A DNA stretch of 64,000 nt from Streptococcus oralis (lineage in GTDB: Bacteria > Bacillota > Bacilli > Lactobacillales > Streptococcaceae): positions 403,101 to 467,100 of the forward strand of contig NZ_KQ969550.1 of NCBI RefSeq assembly GCF_001578945.1. Reading direction: 5' to 3'. The position numbers and the translations under genes were made by a program. A model generated the notes under the pieces. That model was given only the letters and a program-made list of their open reading frames with translations. It had not been told where the DNA came from and ran no database searches. The stretch's first letter is position 1. Every line of letters begins with the position of its first letter. Positions 54,882 through 63,731 of the stretch are shown here, piece after piece.

Positions 54882-57527
54882 TTAGATTTCTTCTTTTTTA
54901 ATCAATTCTGTACGAATTTCTTGTGGCGAGAGAAGCCCTGAATGAACTGGATATGGGCGCTCAAGCAAGTCAAGGATTGTTTGTTGTTTTTCTGAAACAC
55001 GCACATTTTCTTGACTCATATTGTAGTAACGAAGTACATATCCTTCTTCGTTTTCAGCAACTTTAAAGGCTGTCGGGCAGACTTGTGGCAAGCTGAGAGC
55101 CGCATGATTCAATAGACTACCTGTCGTAGCAACACTACCTTCTTGTTTGGCAACTTGAAGGCTAGTAAATGGCGTTTGGAAAGCCTTAGCACGACGGAAA
55201 GCTGAGAAGCGTTCTCCTGCTTGGTGGCATTCAAGCGCAAACTCGACTTCAAACTCACGCAAGCACTGAGCCTCTGGTGTTGGGAAATAACCCCAGTCAC
55301 CTAACTCACCTGAGGCACGAAGAATGGTCACTGCAATGGTGTCGTCTCTAAGGATTTCGTATTCGTGCAATCCTTTATTAGCCACTGTAACCCCTTTTTC
55401 ATCATCATACAGACTGACAAAGGCTTGTTGGTGTTGAGGATTTTCAGGATTTTCCCATACAGGAGCTGGTTGGTTAGGGCGGGTCACGACTTCATAGATG
55501 CTTTCAGAATCATTGGTCTTGCTTTGGTTATGGGTGTTAACCAAGAGACGGATTCGGTGGTCTTTAGCAGTATTGGTAAAGCGAGTCTTGAAGCGAATCT
55601 GTGGATTATCAACAAAAATAGTCATTTCAGTTTCAAGAGGGATGGTTGTCAACTCCTCTGAACGTCCGGCTTCACGCGTCATAAACTCGATGATGCCTCT
55701 TTGTTCCGCATCTAGTTTTTCATCTGCACTGACAGGTATGGTCAATTCATGCTTGAGCAAAACTTTAGCAAAGCGAGCTGTATTTTCCAAGACTTCATAA
55801 CCTTTAAGCTCTGCATAGATTGGCTCTGTACCTTTTGGTTGGAAGTAAATGTACTCATTCCCGATGTCCCCGCGGTCTTCAAAGCGGATAAAGTCTTCAT
55901 AGGCTTCGTGAGTTGTTTTATCATAAACCGTTACGCCCTCATCCACACTTACCGTTACAAATGGCGTATCAATCACTCCGTTTTGGTAAATCCCATCATG
56001 ATGCACTTGGTCACCTTCAAGCAATTGGAAGGTTGTCCACGAAAGTGGAGCTAAGTGAACGGGGACTGTCACGCGCACTTGACGAGCGATACGAGCTTGG
56101 CGGAACTTGTCTTTTGGCAAATCATACTCAAAATTAGCTCCTAAATCTTCAATTTTCGCTTCTACAGCATGCCCCTCCAAATCTTCGACACGGTAGCTTG
56201 GCAAGGTAAGAGCGGCCATCTTCTTGTAACCTTCTGTTGGGTGCAATTCCTTGAAATCACAAGTCGCAACATCAATCACTGTGCTGACAGTATCGACCTT
56301 GTCATGCAAGCCTGTATTGATGACTGTAAAAAGATGATCGCTTTGCGCTTCGTGAGTTGCGATTTTGCCCTTCCATTCGTTGAGAAGGTTGATCTTAACA
56401 AAGTTTCCAACTTGGTTGACCTTGGCAAAACGTGTTTCCATCTCACGGTGAACCTCGTCCACGCTACAGCCACAGATACTGTCATGTGGCGCATTTTGGA
56501 GAAGGATCTTCCAAGCATAGGTCAACTGGTCCTTATGGTTGTGCCCACCAGTGATGACAGTCAATGGCTCCACTACTTGTTCTAGGAGGTTGCTATTTTC
56601 TTGGAAGGCTTGTTTGAGGTAAATGCGTGATGAAGAAGTGTTGGCAAGTGTGTACCAACCATCTGTTTCTTGACTGGTCAACTCACCTGTAACCGTAGAT
56701 AGTTGCTCAGGTAGGGCACTCTCTACTGCGTGGACATAGTCATCAAAAGAACTATGGATAAAGGTCACATCTGGGAAGAGTTCATTGGCCACACGAATGG
56801 CTTCGCTCAGATTTCGCTGTACAGGCTGGTGGTCGCAACCATTCATCATGAGCCATTGGTTGGTCGAAGCATAGTCCCGTACGTCTGACAATTTCTGTTT
56901 CCAAAAGGTTAGGGCTTCATCCTTATCAACTGGGATTTCATTTCCATTACTGTACCAGTTGGCAAAGAGGATACCGAGGACACGACTTCCGTCTGCACCC
57001 TGCCAGTACATTTCTGAAAATTGTGAAGTAAATTGCTCGTCTTCTAACACTTGGTTGTCAAAACCAATTGGTTTGACCCCACGACCAAAGGCTGCCACGT
57101 GGATGCCTGATTTTTGTAGGATTTGCGGAGCTTGGCCCATATTTCCAAAGGTATCTGGGAAGTAGCCAATCTGGGTAGATTTGCCCCACTTGGCTGTTTC
57201 TTGCTGCCCGATTAAGGTATTGCGGACATTTGCTTCACTAGAGATCAGGTAATCATCCTGCAAGATGTAAAAAGGCCCAATTTTAAGCTTGCCCTCATCA
57301 ATGTAACGCTGTACCTTGTCACGGTTTTCAGGGCGAATTTCCAAATAATCATCTAAAACAATGGTTTGTCCATCTAGGTGAAAACTCTTGAACTCTGGGT
57401 CATTTTCAAAGAGATCAAAGAGATTGTCAAAAAGCTCCACCAACTGCATGCGGTGGCTTTCAAAGGGTAGGTACCACTCACGGTCCCAGTGACTGTGAGA
57501 AATAATGTGTACAACAACGTTTTCCAT
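54882..57527 (-). CDS. Alpha-mannosidase, family GH38
   Basis: This 881-residue GH38 enzyme has no signal peptide. The zinc-binding HSHWDREW is at residues 11-18, and the nucleophile is D125 in YFPDTFGNMGQ. The C-terminal beta domains are complete. It resembles the pneumococcal alpha-1,3-mannosidase of the N-glycan cluster. It lies 204 bases upstream of the ROK gene start on the same strand, and GH125 precedes it. It removes mannose from imported N-glycans in the cytoplasm. Confidence 0.92.
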   Translation of the reverse strand: MENVVVHIISHSHWDREWYLPFESHRMQLVELFDNLFDLFENDPEFKSFHLDGQTIVLDDYLEIRPENRDKVQRYIDEGKLKIGPFYILQDDYLISSEANVRNTLIGQQETAKWGKSTQIGYFPDTFGNMGQAPQILQKSGIHVAAFGRGVKPIGFDNQVLEDEQFTSQFSEMYWQGADGSRVLGILFANWYSNGNEIPVDKDEALTFWKQKLSDVRDYASTNQWLMMNGCDHQPVQRNLSEAIRVANELFPDVTFIHSSFDDYVHAVESALPEQLSTVTGELTSQETDGWYTLANTSSSRIYLKQAFQENSNLLEQVVEPLTVITGGHNHKDQLTYAWKILLQNAPHDSICGCSVDEVHREMETRFAKVNQVGNFVKINLLNEWKGKIATHEAQSDHLFTVINTGLHDKVDTVSTVIDVATCDFKELHPTEGYKKMAALTLPSYRVEDLEGHAVEAKIEDLGANFEYDLPKDKFRQARIARQVRVTVPVHLAPLSWTTFQLLEGDQVHHDGIYQNGVIDTPFVTVSVDEGVTVYDKTTHEAYEDFIRFEDRGDIGNEYIYFQPKGTEPIYAELKGYEVLENTARFAKVLLKHELTIPVSADEKLDAEQRGIIEFMTREAGRSEELTTIPLETEMTIFVDNPQIRFKTRFTNTAKDHRIRLLVNTHNQSKTNDSESIYEVVTRPNQPAPVWENPENPQHQQAFVSLYDDEKGVTVANKGLHEYEILRDDTIAVTILRASGELGDWGYFPTPEAQCLREFEVEFALECHQAGERFSAFRRAKAFQTPFTSLQVAKQEGSVATTGSLLNHAALSLPQVCPTAFKVAENEEGYVLRYYNMSQENVRVSEKQQTILDLLERPYPVHSGLLSPQEIRTELIKKEEI

Positions 57528-57602
57528 AAAGGTAAACCTCTATCTAAATCAAATTTTTCTAGTTATATATTTGTTATTCTGTACTAATTTGAACCTAGCC
57601 GA

Positions 57603-58886
57603 CTAGCGAATATCCAAGTAATCCAAAACCAGTTCACAGAACATCATATTGGCCCAGGAGAACCATTCCCGTGAGAAGAGGGTTGGATCGTCTACGTGAA
57701 AACTTTCATGCATGACACCGGTTCCCCCATCGCAAGCGACTAGTTGATCCAAAATCGCTTTTTTTTCAGTCTTGTCCGTCGTGGTCAAACCTTGGATCAC
57801 GAGACCAATCGGCCAAATATAGCGGTAAAAAGTGTGAGGACTGCCCAGCCCCTTGGCCTGGGTTCCCTCATAGTAGTAGGGATTTTCTGGGCTAAAAATG
57901 GTGCGACGAGTCGCTTGATAGACCTCGTCTTCGATGCTACAATATCCCAGATAAGGGGCGGCTAGAAGGCTCGGAACATTGGGATCATCCATGATCCGGG
58001 CATGACCCAAGCCGTCTACTTCAAAGGCATAGATCTTCTCACCCTTTTGGTTGGTGGTGTAAGCATAGGTTTCAATTCCTTCCTGAATTTCAGCTTGGAG
58101 GCGTTTGGCTTCTGCAAGGATGCTCTTGGGATCAGCTACTATGTCCAGCTCTGAAAAGATTTCCTGCACATAGCCCAAGACCACAACCGCAAACATATTG
58201 GACGGGATCAAGTAGCTGTATTCACAGCGGTCGTCACTAGGACGAAAGGCCGACCAGGTCATCCCTGTCACCGCAAAATCTGGACCAAAACCATCATTTT
58301 CCAGCGTATCTTCCTTGCGGTCAGTATCACGGACAAAACGGTAAGGTGAGTTCTTATGATCCTGCTCTACTGTCCAGAGATGGAGGACCTCCTGGGTTGC
58401 TGTGACAAAGGTTTCATCAAACTGACTGGTCTCTCCTGTCTCCTTCCAAAGAAGATAAGCCAACTGCAAGGGATAGCACAGCGAATCCACTTCGTATTTG
58501 CGCTCCCAGATCCAGCCATTAAGATCCGTATGGTCGGTCTCATGGTGTCCCTTCCAGTTGTCTGTAATATTAAAAGAATTGGCATAGGGATCTTTGAGAA
58601 TCAAGGTCATCTGGCGTTTGACCAACCCAGCAATGGTCTTTCTGAGCTTTTCATCCTTTTTTGCTACATGGAGATAGGGCCGTAACTGGGCTGTCGAGTC
58701 TCGCAACCACATGGCTGGAATATCCCCAGTCAAGACAAAGGTCGAGCCGTCTTCTAAAATCTCCACTGTATTGTCCAAGGTATCGGTGTAGCAGCGTTCA
58801 AAAACTGCTACCCACTCTGGATGCTCCTTGGCCTTTTCCGCCACTTGATCCAGCCAGTCTCTTACGATTTCTTTTGTATAAACCAT
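57603..58886 (-). CDS. Exo-alpha-1,6-mannosidase, family GH125
   Basis: The product has 427 residues from ATG 58886, giving the family's usual MVYTKEIV start. AMWLRDSTAQLRPY (about residues 55-68) and HHETDHTDLNGW are characteristic GH125 active-site segments. The pneumococcal enzyme (SP_2144 from memory) is an inverting exo-alpha-1,6-mannosidase. It is followed by GH38, so the two act in order on the mannose core. It starts 46 bases after the end of the nrd terminator and needs its own promoter; only a TATACT (58928-58933) is suggested. Confidence 0.93.
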   Translation of the reverse strand: MVYTKEIVRDWLDQVAEKAKEHPEWVAVFERCYTDTLDNTVEILEDGSTFVLTGDIPAMWLRDSTAQLRPYLHVAKKDEKLRKTIAGLVKRQMTLILKDPYANSFNITDNWKGHHETDHTDLNGWIWERKYEVDSLCYPLQLAYLLWKETGETSQFDETFVTATQEVLHLWTVEQDHKNSPYRFVRDTDRKEDTLENDGFGPDFAVTGMTWSAFRPSDDRCEYSYLIPSNMFAVVVLGYVQEIFSELDIVADPKSILAEAKRLQAEIQEGIETYAYTTNQKGEKIYAFEVDGLGHARIMDDPNVPSLLAAPYLGYCSIEDEVYQATRRTIFSPENPYYYEGTQAKGLGSPHTFYRYIWPIGLVIQGLTTTDKTEKKAILDQLVACDGGTGVMHESFHVDDPTLFSREWFSWANMMFCELVLDYLDIR

Positions 58887-58931
58887 GGCCAACAAACTCT
58901 CTTTCAAACAAACATTTTTTCATTTTCAGTA

Positions 58932-58978
58932 TAAAAAAAAACGCCCCTAAAAGATATACACAAACTAAAGGCGTTTTG
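58932..58978 (-). terminator. Terminator of the nrd operon
   Basis: AAAACGCCTT pairs with AGGGGCGTTTT (allowing one bulge) around a long loop, followed by TTTTTT on the minus strand, 57 bases after the nrdF stop. Confidence 0.75.
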
Positions 58979-59034
58979 AAACAAACTTATGAAAAAATTA
59001 AATAGAATTTCCCGCTAAAATCACTTCGTTCATT

Positions 59035-59985
59035 CTAAAAATCATAGTCATCATCTAGCATTGCTTCTGCATTTCCCATTAAATAGCCCGCACCCACTTG
59101 AGAAAAGAAATCATGATTGGCTGTTTCAATCGAAATGCCATTCATAACAATTGGATTAACATCAGATGCTGTAATATCTGAAAAATAACTTTGAAAGCCC
59201 ATATTTTGTAGTGCTTTATTCGCATTGTATTTCACAAATACTTTTACCTCCTCCGCCAAACCCAGTGGCGCATAGACTTCATCTGTATATGCAAACTCAT
59301 TTTCTAAAAGATCATCCAAAAAGCGATACATCCATGTCGTAAACTCCTGTTGTTCTGCTTCTGTGAGCTCGTCAAAGGTCAAGCGAAATTTATAACCTAG
59401 GTAAGTTCCATGTACAGATTCGTCTCGAATTACCAATTTGATTAACTCTGCTAGATTAGCCAGTTTATTTTGTCCACGATACCAAAGCGGTATGAAAAAG
59501 TTGCTATAATATAGAATTCCCTCTAAAAACACACTCGCTACCATCACCTGTAAAGGGGTTCCGTGCTGGTACATTTCATTTACCCTTTGAGCCTTATATT
59601 GCATTTTGGGATCCTGATTCATCCAGTTATATATTTCCTCAATTTCCTTAAAGGTACTTAATGAAATCAATATGGTCCCGTATGTCTTAGCATGGATGGA
59701 TTCCATAAATGTAAAATCACTCAGAACCGCTCTCTCCTTACGAGTGCGAACGTGCTGTTTAATAGAATACAACCCTTCTTCCGATTGAAGCGTATCGAGT
59801 AAAGCTAGCCCCCCAACCGCTTTTTTGACTACTTCTTTTTCCGGATCTGATAGTCGCTTCCAGTCAAGTAAGTCATTTGATACAGGGACACGAGTATCAA
59901 TCCAAAATTGTGCTGTGGCTTTATCCCAAACATAGTCGTCTAGCTCATCCTCAACTTCTTTCCAATTCAATGTCTGATGTAACAT
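59035..59985 (-). CDS. nrdF: Class Ib ribonucleotide reductase small subunit NrdF
   Basis: This 316-residue protein keeps every ligand of the dimanganese-tyrosyl centre when compared with E. coli NrdF: D64, E95, H98, E155, E189 and H192, plus the radical Tyr at Y102 (in FMESIHAKTY). W28 of the radical path and the C-terminal DDDYDF tail for NrdE docking are present. It should be a normal active subunit, assembled with help of NrdI. AAAGGAGG precedes the ATG. It is last in the operon nrdI-nrdE-nrdF'-nrdF, 11 bases after the divergent paralog. Confidence 0.95.
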   Translation of the reverse strand: MLHQTLNWKEVEDELDDYVWDKATAQFWIDTRVPVSNDLLDWKRLSDPEKEVVKKAVGGLALLDTLQSEEGLYSIKQHVRTRKERAVLSDFTFMESIHAKTYGTILISLSTFKEIEEIYNWMNQDPKMQYKAQRVNEMYQHGTPLQVMVASVFLEGILYYSNFFIPLWYRGQNKLANLAELIKLVIRDESVHGTYLGYKFRLTFDELTEAEQQEFTTWMYRFLDDLLENEFAYTDEVYAPLGLAEEVKVFVKYNANKALQNMGFQSYFSDITASDVNPIVMNGISIETANHDFFSQVGAGYLMGNAEAMLDDDYDF

Positions 59986-59996
59986 ATAAATCCTCC

Positions 59997-60944
59997 TTAA
60001 AAGTCATAGTCATCGTCATGTGATTTCTCTATCCTATGAGCCGACATTTGTCCGAGGAGTTCGTGCTTTCTCAGTCTACTCAATACGCGATCAAGTGTGG
60101 AGAGAAGCTCCGTATCAACTGGGTACTTCGCTTCAACTCCGATACTCTCTAACAAATGATTGGCCTCTCTCTGTACAAGATTTTGAATCAGTTCTTGAGT
60201 AACAGGAGCCGTATAGAGCTCGCAAATAATCTTCTTCTCTGTTTTTAAAATCTGGTCAATCATTTCAAGGGCCCATGATTGAAATGAAATTTGATCAACT
60301 TTGTTCATTTTTGCTAAAAGTACATTCACTTTGTGTAGTAAATACTCGCAATGCAAGGACTCATTCAAGAGGATCATTTTCACCATTTCACCAAGATTGG
60401 TAAATCCCTTTTGAATCCACAACTTCATTAAAAAGGTGAGTTGGCTATAGGTCATAATCCCTTCAACACAGGTGGCCATAAAGCGCTTCTGAATCGCATT
60501 TTTGCTATGATATACCGTATCTACTCTCTCTAGTCGCTCTACTACCAATTTATGTTGGTCTACCCACTCAAATAAGGATGCCACCTCCTGTTCATCCTCA
60601 TTAAAGGAGTATAAAATAGTATTATAGGCCTTGGTATTTACCATTTCAGTGAACTGTAGATTGTTTACAATAGCAACCTCCTGTTGTGAGCGTTCACTAT
60701 GCCGTATAAACTCCTCTGCCTCCAACGACTGGTAAGTTGATAAATTTGCAAGAAAGATAAGCGAACGATTTAATTCTTGCTTTTCCTCTACCGACAAACG
60801 ATTAAAAGCAGGTTTGTCATTTTCAATTGGAATTCGATTGTCTAGCCAAAATAACGATGTCGCTCTCTCCCACGTAGCGTTATCCAATTCATCCTCAATC
60901 TCATTCCAGTTGATTGCTTTGTAATATAGAAATTTTTTTGACAT
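59997..60944 (-). CDS. Divergent second NrdF-like small subunit (nrdF') lacking two metal ligands
   Basis: This 315-residue protein aligns along its length with the neighbouring NrdF. The segment from ligand 1 to ligand 2 has identical length, so the comparison is firm. The first-site Asp becomes S69 and the first-site His becomes N103, while E100, E161, E195, H198 and the radical Tyr (Y107 in FTEMVNTKAY) remain. W33 (FWLDN) and the C-terminal DDDYDF tail are kept. It lies between nrdE and nrdF with gaps of 9 and 11 bases and has its own AAGGAGAG. It may form a beta-beta' heterodimer, or assist cofactor assembly, or bind a different cofactor. I infer; no activity is known to me. Confidence 0.85.
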   Translation of the reverse strand: MSKKFLYYKAINWNEIEDELDNATWERATSLFWLDNRIPIENDKPAFNRLSVEEKQELNRSLIFLANLSTYQSLEAEEFIRHSERSQQEVAIVNNLQFTEMVNTKAYNTILYSFNEDEQEVASLFEWVDQHKLVVERLERVDTVYHSKNAIQKRFMATCVEGIMTYSQLTFLMKLWIQKGFTNLGEMVKMILLNESLHCEYLLHKVNVLLAKMNKVDQISFQSWALEMIDQILKTEKKIICELYTAPVTQELIQNLVQREANHLLESIGVEAKYPVDTELLSTLDRVLSRLRKHELLGQMSAHRIEKSHDDDYDF

Positions 60945-60953
60945 CTTCTCTCC

Positions 60954-63128
60954 TTAAATCATACAAGATTCACAGCTATTTACACTGTTAAATTCGTCAT
61001 CCTCTGTATAGGTTCTGACATAATAAAGTGATTTTATCCCTTTTCGCCATGCGTAATTCCGAAGACGGTTTAAGTCACGTGTAGTTAGCATTGTGTTCCC
61101 TTTAGTTTTCCATTCATACAGTCCTTCAGGTAATTGTGAACGCATAAAGAGAGTCAAACTCATCCCCTGATCAATGTGTTTTTGCGCAACTGCATACACA
61201 TCAATAATTTTACGCTGATCCATGTCATAAGCGGTCGTATAAAATGGCAAGGTATCATTTGATAGATACGGAGCAGGATAAAAGAGCGATCCCACCTTTT
61301 TTTCCTGCCGATTTTCTACCAACTGAGTAATCGGATGAAGAGAAGCGCTCGTTTCATTGATATAAGAGATAGAACCATTAGGTGCCACCGCCAAACGATT
61401 CCGATGGTAGAGACCATCTTTCATGACTTTTTCCCTTAGTACTTTCCAATCTTCTTTTGTTGGAATAGGAATATTCTTAAAAATTGCTGCTATTTTAGGA
61501 AATCTAAATACAAACTCCTGCTCCACATATGGTGAAAAGTAACTTCCATCAGCATAGCGTGAATCTGCAAATTCGTAAAACGTTTCATGTCGTTCTTGTG
61601 CGATTTTATTGCTAGATACTAAAGAATGATAATTCAATGCTAAGAAGTAAGCTTCTGTAAATTCTAAAGACTCTTTTGAACCATACTTGATTTGATGCAA
61701 AGCGAGGGCTGTATGTAATCCCATCGCTCCGAGTCCTATCGTATGATAGAGACGATTTCCCTTATTTACTGTAGGCACCTCTTCAACAGACTCTAGATCC
61801 GTAACAGTTGTTAAGGCACGAACCATTGTATCAACAGAGGCAGCAAAATTCTCAGATTTCAACAAATTAACAATATTGGTTGACCCGAGATTGCAACTAA
61901 TATCCGTTCCCACCTCATGATAGGACAGATCATTATTTAATACAGATGGAGTCTGTGGTTGTAAAATTTCTGAACAAAGGTTACTCATGATGATTTTTCC
62001 TTTGACGGGATTCTCACGATTGGCCACATCAATGTTTAGAATATAAGGATATCCAGATTCCTGTTGCAAGCGAGAAATTTCCTGTTCCAATTCTCTTGCT
62101 TGAATAACAGTCTTTTCAATAGCTGGATTTGCAACCAATTGATCGTATTCAGCCGTGATATCTACGTACGAAAAAGGCTTCCCATAAACTTTTTCAACAT
62201 GATAAGGATTAAACAGATACATGGGTTGATTTGTTTTAATCAGCTCGTAATATTTATCAGGAACAACCAACCCCAGAGAGAGGGTTTTGACACGAATTTT
62301 TTCATCCGCATTCTCCTTCTTAGTTGATAAAAAGGCGAGAATATCCTGATGAAAGACATTCAAGTAAACGACCCCTGCTCCATTTCTCTGTCCTAGTTGA
62401 TTGCTATAGCTAAAAGAGTCTTCTAATAGCTTCATTACAGGAAGTACTCCCGAAGAAGCATGCTCAATTCCTTTTATAGGAGAACCACTCGCACGTAAGT
62501 TGGATAAATTAACTCCAACCCCACCGCCTAGTCTAGAAAGTTGCAAAGCAGAATTAACTCCTCGACCGATAGATAACATAGAATCATCGAGGTCTATTAG
62601 GAAACAAGAGACCATCTCACCACGCCGTTTCTTTCCTGCATTTAAAAACGTTGGTGTTGCGGGTTGGTATCGTTGGCTAATCATTTCCTCTGCAATTTTC
62701 ATCGCCAAACTCTGATCGCCATTTCCTAAATAGAGAGCATTAAGAAACACACGATCCTCAAACGATTCCAAGTAGGTTTTTGAGTCATTGGTCTTTAGTG
62801 CATATTGATTATAAAATTTATAGGCTCCCATAAAACTCTTAAAGGCAAAACCATATTCTTTGATTTTTTGATATAAGGCCTCTAAAAAATCACTGTCAAT
62901 CCTACCAACCTCATCGCGATACAAACCTACGACCTCTTCATCCACATAGTCCTCGCTAATCAAATACTGGAGGCGTTCTTTCAAACTTGAAAAATGCAAG
63001 GTATGAGGTTCAATTTCATTCTTTAAATAATTTGTTAGTGCTTCTCTATCATAATGAAGAGGAATTTCTCCATCAACTGGAATGTTCACCATATTGTTCA
63101 AAACAAAATAATCCTTAGTAGCTGACAT
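60954..63128 (-). CDS. nrdE: Class Ib ribonucleotide reductase large subunit NrdE
   Basis: This 724-residue protein (start chosen at ATG 63128 for GGAGG upstream; an open extension of eight codons overlaps nrdI further) is catalytically complete. The active Cys pair lies in EMVSCFLI and DISCNLGS. The thiyl radical Cys, with its Asn and Glu, is in MSNLCSEI. The radical-path tyrosines are in SLYYVRTY, and the C-terminal CESCMI accepts electrons from a NrdH-type redoxin. No ATP-cone regulatory domain is present, as usual for NrdE. It overlaps nrdI by 14 bases. No nrdH is in this operon. Confidence 0.96.
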   Translation of the reverse strand: MSATKDYFVLNNMVNIPVDGEIPLHYDREALTNYLKNEIEPHTLHFSSLKERLQYLISEDYVDEEVVGLYRDEVGRIDSDFLEALYQKIKEYGFAFKSFMGAYKFYNQYALKTNDSKTYLESFEDRVFLNALYLGNGDQSLAMKIAEEMISQRYQPATPTFLNAGKKRRGEMVSCFLIDLDDSMLSIGRGVNSALQLSRLGGGVGVNLSNLRASGSPIKGIEHASSGVLPVMKLLEDSFSYSNQLGQRNGAGVVYLNVFHQDILAFLSTKKENADEKIRVKTLSLGLVVPDKYYELIKTNQPMYLFNPYHVEKVYGKPFSYVDITAEYDQLVANPAIEKTVIQARELEQEISRLQQESGYPYILNIDVANRENPVKGKIIMSNLCSEILQPQTPSVLNNDLSYHEVGTDISCNLGSTNIVNLLKSENFAASVDTMVRALTTVTDLESVEEVPTVNKGNRLYHTIGLGAMGLHTALALHQIKYGSKESLEFTEAYFLALNYHSLVSSNKIAQERHETFYEFADSRYADGSYFSPYVEQEFVFRFPKIAAIFKNIPIPTKEDWKVLREKVMKDGLYHRNRLAVAPNGSISYINETSASLHPITQLVENRQEKKVGSLFYPAPYLSNDTLPFYTTAYDMDQRKIIDVYAVAQKHIDQGMSLTLFMRSQLPEGLYEWKTKGNTMLTTRDLNRLRNYAWRKGIKSLYYVRTYTEDDEFNSVNSCESCMI

Positions 63129-63588
63129 GTATTTTTTCCTCCACCTTCTCAAAACTAGCTAGTATATTTTTAGAAATTCTCTCCACATCTTCATCTGTTC
63201 CCCGTAATTCAAAAACATCAATAACAGGAAAACCAAACTGCTCTGCATATTGAAAAGCTGTCAAACAAAATTGCTTATTAAAATTTCGATTGCCACTCCC
63301 CACAATTCCTAAGCAATAACAGAAATTTTCTTGGTACTCCAGAAATTTTCGGAGATTCCCTGTCAGAATTTCTCGAAAACCAGTATCAATTCCATTCCCC
63401 CCCTCTAGATAAGATGGCAAAAAACTGACAAAAGGATCATCCACCGTGATTAGTTCCCCCTTCAAATCCTTTACATTCAGAGACTCAACTTCCCTATGGT
63501 ATGTTGTCTGTATATGTTGACTAACTCGTTGAACAAAGGAACTTGTGTTTCCACTCAAACTAATATAATAAAATCTAATTTTTTGCAC
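63115..63588 (-). CDS. nrdI: Flavodoxin-like NrdI
   Basis: NrdI supplies the oxidant that builds the manganese-tyrosyl centre of NrdF. This 157-residue protein has the flavin-binding ISLSGNTSSF near residue 9 and GIVGSGNRNFNKQF near 94, typical of NrdI. Translation starts at a GTG (63588) after AAAGGAGAAG. It is first of the operon; paired NrdR boxes lie just upstream. Confidence 0.93.
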   Translation of the reverse strand: MQKIRFYYISLSGNTSSFVQRVSQHIQTTYHREVESLNVKDLKGELITVDDPFVSFLPSYLEGGNGIDTGFREILTGNLRKFLEYQENFCYCLGIVGSGNRNFNKQFCLTAFQYAEQFGFPVIDVFELRGTDEDVERISKNILASFEKVEEKIHVSY

Positions 63589-63604
63589 GACTTCTCCTTT
63601 TTTG

Positions 63605-63620
63605 GTACAATATATTGTAT
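63605..63620. promoter_or_regulatory. NrdR box 1
   Basis: GTACAATATATTGTAT fits the NrdR-box pattern ACACWATATATWGTGT closely. It lies 17 bases before the nrdI GTG and is paired with box 2 at a 32-base distance. Confidence 0.8.
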
Positions 63621-63636
63621 ATCAACAAAATTGCAT

Positions 63637-63652
63637 ACGCTATATGTTGTGT
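63637..63652. promoter_or_regulatory. NrdR box 2
   Basis: ACGCTATATGTTGTGT matches the NrdR-box pattern at most positions. The 32-base start-to-start distance (three helical turns) to box 1 is typical of NrdR-repressed nrd promoters. Confidence 0.75.
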
Positions 63653-63731
63653 TTTTATTTTACTGTATCTAGTTGATTAAAAAATTGACATTCGTCAAGT
63701 TCCCGTAATTTTTTCAATGTTAGGAGTTTCT

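Noticed and set aside
59997-60944. Class Ie (metal-free, DOPA) small subunit
   Set aside because: Class Ie forms lose Glu ligands (VPK or QSK patterns). Here all three Glu are kept and the Asp and one His are lost, so the label does not fit.
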